Part shown: one piece after another, positions 59,576 to 64,000 of the stretch
Numbering within the stretch: the first letter of the stretch is position 1
Layout of the letters: each line of letters starts with the position of its first letter
Origin: Acarospora socialis
Lineage: Eukaryota > Ascomycota > Lecanoromycetes > Acarosporales > Acarosporaceae
DNA: 64,000 nucleotides
Assembly: GCA_025617375.2 (NCBI GenBank)
Contig: JAMYGW020000002.1
Span: 3,472,001 to 3,536,000, forward strand
Direction of reading: 5' to 3'
Notes under the pieces: generated by a model
Told to the model about the DNA's origin: nothing
The model's input: the letters and a program-made list of their open reading frames with translations, nothing else
The model's database searches: none
Translations under genes and position numbers: made by a program

Positions 59576-60343
59576 TCTAAGTCGATGACTTTTGTATTTT
59601 GTGATGTCTGGTATTTGGTATAGAGCACAAGAGTTTGCTCCACCTGAACAGGTATGAGAGCGTATTTAACCCCCCGATTATGTCATCTCCAGCTAATGAT
59701 TAGGCAGCTGCTTGGAGATTGACTGCCAATAGGATTATCAACCGCATCCCCAGTACTTTATTCGAAACATGGCTGAGCGCCTTCGCAGTCCACACACCTT
59801 TCATCGCCATTTTTGGGTGAGTGCCCAAGGCAGACTGTAACAAAATGACCAGCTACACATCATAACCAACTTTCAATACAGCTATCAGAAACTGAAATCT
59901 CGAAGCGATGCCATGTAGATGAGCGTATATTACAAGGACGGTATGGTTCGGTGAGGGGACTAGTAATCTGTCTGTGAAAGACAGGATTCCCAGATGCTTG
60001 TCAAGCTGAAAGCATGCACATCACAAGGGTATGTGAGCAAATAGAACAACAGCGCTTACAGCGCTTGATGGAGATGAGGCAGCTGTCTGCCTTGAGGATG
60101 GAAAGATAAGGCGGTGGATAGCCCTCCATTGGGGCTAGGTCAACATCTAAGCGTGTGTCATGTGGAACTCATATACAAGGTTCTGCTTGTGACAAGCAGA
60201 CAAGAGCGCTGCCGACTCACCGGTGCGATCGAAATTAGCTGACGCAGAACAAAACCCCGCCCCAAATATATATGGACCTTGACTTGTCCAGACTTGGTAT
60301 TTCGTCTTTCTGTTCTTCGTCAGAAGAAGACGCGACTTGAGAA
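59576..60343. other. intergenic region upstream of orphan gene
   Basis: About 0.77 kb with no recognised coding or RNA feature. The right end should contain the promoter of the gene at 60344. Confidence 0.45.
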
Positions 60344-62287
60344 ATGTCCCCTCCAACGAAGAGGCCCAAGCTTTCAGCGAACCGAATCCCAACTGTGACA
60401 ATATTATGCCAACAGCTTGGATTTGGGACCGAGGCCAACAGACCCGTAACAGAGCTTACAGACACCACTCAGTTCTGGCGAAAGCAGTATAGAACACCCG
60501 CTGGATTCCCCGGAAAAGATCTGACAAAATGGAAAGATCCAAGCGTTCAAGAAGACCTACGGTTGATGGTGCAAGAGTATCTTGACAGCCAAGGATTTGG
60601 TGCTCGACTTTGGCCACCAAAGCCACAGACCAGTGATGGTAAATCTTCAGGCCTAGAATACCCAGCAGACAGAGACAGGTGAGCTCTCTTTTCGAGACTT
60701 GGAAAACAGTGCGACATTACAGACTAAAACTGCTAAAGGATTACCGATTTATTATGTCAGCTCTTTTGGCGACAAAATGCTTACACTCATCGCAATGCAC
60801 AATTTGGCCCTATCAGGTCGAAGAAGCGTAACAGAGATGATGGATCAGTGGGTCCAAAGTCAACAGCTACAAGTCCCGGCCCTGCCCGGAGTCGCTCGCC
60901 TTCCTCAACAATATCACATGTAACCTCATTGCCACAACGGGTGATCAGCGCCTCCTCAGGGACCTTAGGGAGTAACCCCACCAAAGAAGCATTACCCGGA
61001 TCACCTATTGGGCCATCAGGACCTCTGGACTGGATAAGCCCTGTTGGCACTAACAGTGCAGTGGACCAAAACACGTGCCAGGTGTCGTCAAAGCGGTTGG
61101 GAAACGCCTCTGACGCACTTAGCCTAAAAGATCCGTTCGTTCTCTCATCTGAATCCCACTCACACTCGCGGGAGTTCGATATCTATGATTTCGATCCAAA
61201 CGAGAACTTGGTGCCAAGAAGAACCGCTCTGGGTTCGGTACATTCACGAGTCGGGGATCATCCGGCAACACCGACTGTGGTGGAGGACACAGTGTCTTTG
61301 GATAACTCGCAACCTACCGCAACATCAAGCCTCGATCGAAAGTTACCCACGACACCATCACCGCAGAGGCGGACGTCAAGGCAGTCACGGTCCAGTCACG
61401 GCGACCATGATAGCCATGACATCACAAGAACTCGCAGCAAGGAGCAGTCAGAGAACCTATCCACGCCCAGAAGACAATCAAAACGAAAGAGAACTACTCG
61501 AGCTAGACCGGAAGTTGTCGCACCGGATGTGGACTTGGACGCTATCCTGAAAGAAAGTGAGGAACTTGACAGGTATGCTGTTCACGACGACAACGTGTAT
61601 GCCAATTTCGGCAAGCACAGGCATCCAGCAGCATCATCGGACACGCCGAACTCTGCACCTTCCCATATGCAAAGAGTAGACTCCATCGCTCAGAGTGCTA
61701 CTACAAAGGGCTCCAACGCTGAGGGCCCGACGAGAGCCTCGACGGGCAGCATACGAGAGACAACAGCGAGTACCACTGTTGGAACAGATAGATCCAGTAC
61801 CCAGCCGACAAGCGTCTCACTCCCACCCGACTCAGAAATAAAAGCTCTCTCCTCAAAGGCCTCTTATTCGTCGGAGAGTAGTAAACCGCCGGTGACAACC
61901 AAACCAATGGTTGGAATACGCTTCTGGATCATCAAAGCCAGACTGCCCCGTTTTGCTTGTGAGAAATGGACGGACGGCAAACTTCAAGGGAAGTCGCTCG
62001 AGTCTGTCCTTGAGGGGGTCTCCAATGTCATCCAGAGTACTCGCATCCGAAAGCTCAAGTTCACGTTGGAAACAGCCGACAAAGAGCGGACGTATACCAT
62101 TCTGAATGACGCAGAAGACGAATTTGAGGAGATGAAGCAGCAGTTCGGTACAGACATGACAAGCGCCTTCAGAAAGAACCGTAACGAGTTCAAAGATTTT
62201 CACATATGGATTGAGCCGATTGAAGGAGAGGATTTGGCTAGGGATGGCGAAGCTGAGGTGGAAGATGCTCTGATGGGAGACTGGTAG
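60344..62287 (+). CDS. uncharacterised 618-residue fungal protein
   Basis: Three exons (60344-60678, 60723-60816, 60860-62287) give 618 residues. The N-terminal 140 residues look globular (PTVTILCQQLGFGTEANRP, FWRKQYRTPAGFPGKDLTKW, RLLKDYRFIMS-like LKLLKDYRFIMSALLATKCL). A long Ser/Thr/Pro-rich and basic middle follows, probably disordered, with RRQSKRKRTTRARP as a likely nuclear signal. The C-terminal 120 residues form a second globular part: PMVGIRFWIIKARLPRFACE, RKLKFTLETADKERTYTI and KDFHIWIEPIEGED. I do not recognise either domain. The second intron is only 43 nt; a nearby alternative (GTAACA to TACAAG, 46 nt) keeps frame too. Confidence 0.65.
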
Positions 62288-64000
62288 ATGTCTGTCGTGC
62301 CCAACTTCGTGGTGCACTTCACCTGCCTGCCGAGAGCGTACTCTAAAGAGCCACTATGCCGGTCTGACATACAGTGTCTATATCATTAGTGGAGTTTATA
62401 ATCCTCTTCGTATCTAGGTGAATTTTGACAGATGAAGTTGACGATGGTTTCACTAAAGCAGCTTTTCTTGGAGAAGCCTGCAGTGCACAAAAAGAATAGT
62501 ACACATGTAAAGTATAGTGGATCAGCAACTCCACAATAGTCGATGTTAGGTAGGTAACTTGTAAGTTAGAGGAGCTGCAGGATGAATCGCCCAGTTACTG
62601 AGACAGTACGGGTGGAACAGCGCTAAGAAAAATACACAATAGATGCTCTGCGGAGACAGATGCTATTGGTTAGAAACCCTGCTTTGGTCTTGCTGTTGGA
62701 TCAGCAATAATCACCCGACTGTACATTGCACAATAATCTTACGAAATTATTAGGACACATATCATGATGTTTTCTACAGTTTGCACCTTCAGAAAGTAAA
62801 CTATCATTGTCAAGTGTATCTAAGTGAGTCTAGTAGGTTGCATCAAAGAAATTGCTTGCTTGATAAAACATTATCTACACAGTATGAAGTAGATAAAGCA
62901 ATGATATGAGTACTCGCGCCGCTCGAAATGGCGCTCGGGATATGGTACGCTTACCTTATTCAGCACCACGAAATAAGCGTACTTTATCCTGCACGTGACG
63001 AGCGCCATCTCGAGCGGCGCGAGTACTACTATCACAGAGTGTGCTGTAGCACACCAGTGAGTTGCAGAGTTACATGTTGATATGTAGATTGGCGACAGTG
63101 AGGTGTCTTGGTGGTGAAATGGCAGCAAGGTCCTCTGGTAGAGACAATCCGAGTCCTTGTTTGGGGACGTCGTTGCATGGACCAGTTGTGTAGGTAGTCT
63201 ATTTATCCTTGAAGCAATGAATGCGTTTTCTCAGGTGGACAAGGCCCGAGGCAGGATGTCAGAAATGATGGGAGACCACGATGCAACAACAACACCTTTC
63301 CTGTTTTCTGTAGATTTAGATTATAACAGTTCACAAAGAAGCCTAAAAAAATCATTCTGTGATCAGTGACACTTAAGAGCATAAAAGATTACTTGTAGCA
63401 AGTCAAAATGTTCCTCTCTGTGCATTGAAACATGTTTTGTTGTCTGGTGGCGCTTATTGTTCTGCCATGACCTCTGGCATATAGCATCAGCCTAAGTAAA
63501 CAATTTATGACTTAGAACTAACACGATTCGGTTGACTCGAAGGAAGTCTAATGGTTGTTGCACATCTAGAGGTTTCTAATCATCTCTCACGACCTATCTA
63601 ACAGCTCGTTACACAATTTGAGGTGTTTTCTTCGTTCAAGCACGATCGTACTTACAGGGTCATGACATTGCGGGCTGCTGGTCGCATGTGCCAAGAGTTG
63701 CATTCTGCGGCGCAATAGCGCGGTGAGCAATGGCTTTACTTGGTTAAGTCGGGACTTTGGTGTAGAACTGGTGGTCATGCAGGACCCCACTGTACTCGTA
63801 CAGTGATTCGTGCCAATTGCTATGGATCTTGACAAGGCAAAAGGCCCACCCGACCGTGAGGTCGAGTTCTAAGTGAACATATGTAGTGAATGTGCAGGTC
63901 GCGCGACGCTCCGCCTCCAAGGACTTAACCTATTGACAGTGCACACTTCCCAGTGACCCTTACACACGCTATGTCATGAACGCCGCAAACCTTCCCTCAG
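62288..64000. other. gene-free right end with palindrome
   Basis: About 1.7 kb without a convincing gene. Minus-strand frames at 62871-63128 and 63587-63835 have no domain. Contains the fold-back sequence at 62909-63027. Confidence 0.45.
62909..63027. repeat. 119-bp fold-back palindrome, MITE-like
   Basis: The outer 29 bp (AGTACTCGCGCCGCTCGAAA and on) recur inverted at the right end with one mismatch. A second inner pair, GTACGCTTA and TAAGCGTAC, lies closer to the centre. The arms are GC-rich while the flanks are AT-rich. It looks like a small non-autonomous DNA element or a structured site. No clear target-site duplication. Confidence 0.7.

Overview
This is nuclear DNA of a filamentous ascomycete (Pezizomycotina, probably a dothideomycete). 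The genes are dense and lie on both strands. Introns are short (about 43 to 120 nt) with GT-AG ends, and housekeeping proteins can be read exon by exon. A 10.4 kb AT-rich block at the left end is a graveyard of Ty1/Copia-type LTR elements altered by a RIP-like process.

Layout. 1-10377: AT-rich fossil block with two Copia-type elements lying tail to tail, plus an LTR scrap. I found no CC, GG or CG dinucleotide anywhere in it. 10378-11459: the 3' part of an amidase-signature gene, cut at the edge of the block. 12734-18303: mitochondrial GTP/GDP carrier (GGC1), an NCE101-like small protein, ATG8 and coproporphyrinogen III oxidase (HEM13). 18629-22866: a Hook-family dynein/endosome adaptor and a small secreted I9-type protease-inhibitor-like protein. 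23530-31261: PCF11 (mRNA 3' end processing), a Gfo/Idh/MocA oxidoreductase, adenylate kinase and the proteasome lid subunit RPN8. 31583-37849: a SWIM zinc-finger protein (SWS1/SHU2-like), tRNA-Arg(CCG), a ubiquitin-specific protease, the tRNA wobble methyltransferase TRM9 and a Myb/SANT protein. 41599-47204: tubulin cofactor B and the centromere protein CENP-C/Mif2. 48391-49918: a GIY-YIG plus CCHC zinc-knuckle protein and an odd split tRNA-Pro(TGG). 50293-62287: a large secreted repeat protein, the Dsc4 (DUF1746) subunit of the Golgi Dsc E3 ligase, RNase H2 catalytic subunit and a 618-residue orphan protein. 62288-64000: no gene seen, but a 119-bp fold-back palindrome.

The genes are not an obvious pathway cluster. 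They are ordinary core genes placed next to a repeat island. The most unusual signals are the absolute C-followed-by-S exclusion in the AT block with a knife-sharp edge; a tRNA-Pro gene whose D-arm is interrupted by a 52-nt GT...AG insertion on top of a normal anticodon-loop intron; and the GIY-YIG/zinc-knuckle protein. All calls rest on reading the sequence. No database search was run, and exon borders are my manual splice choices checked only for frame.
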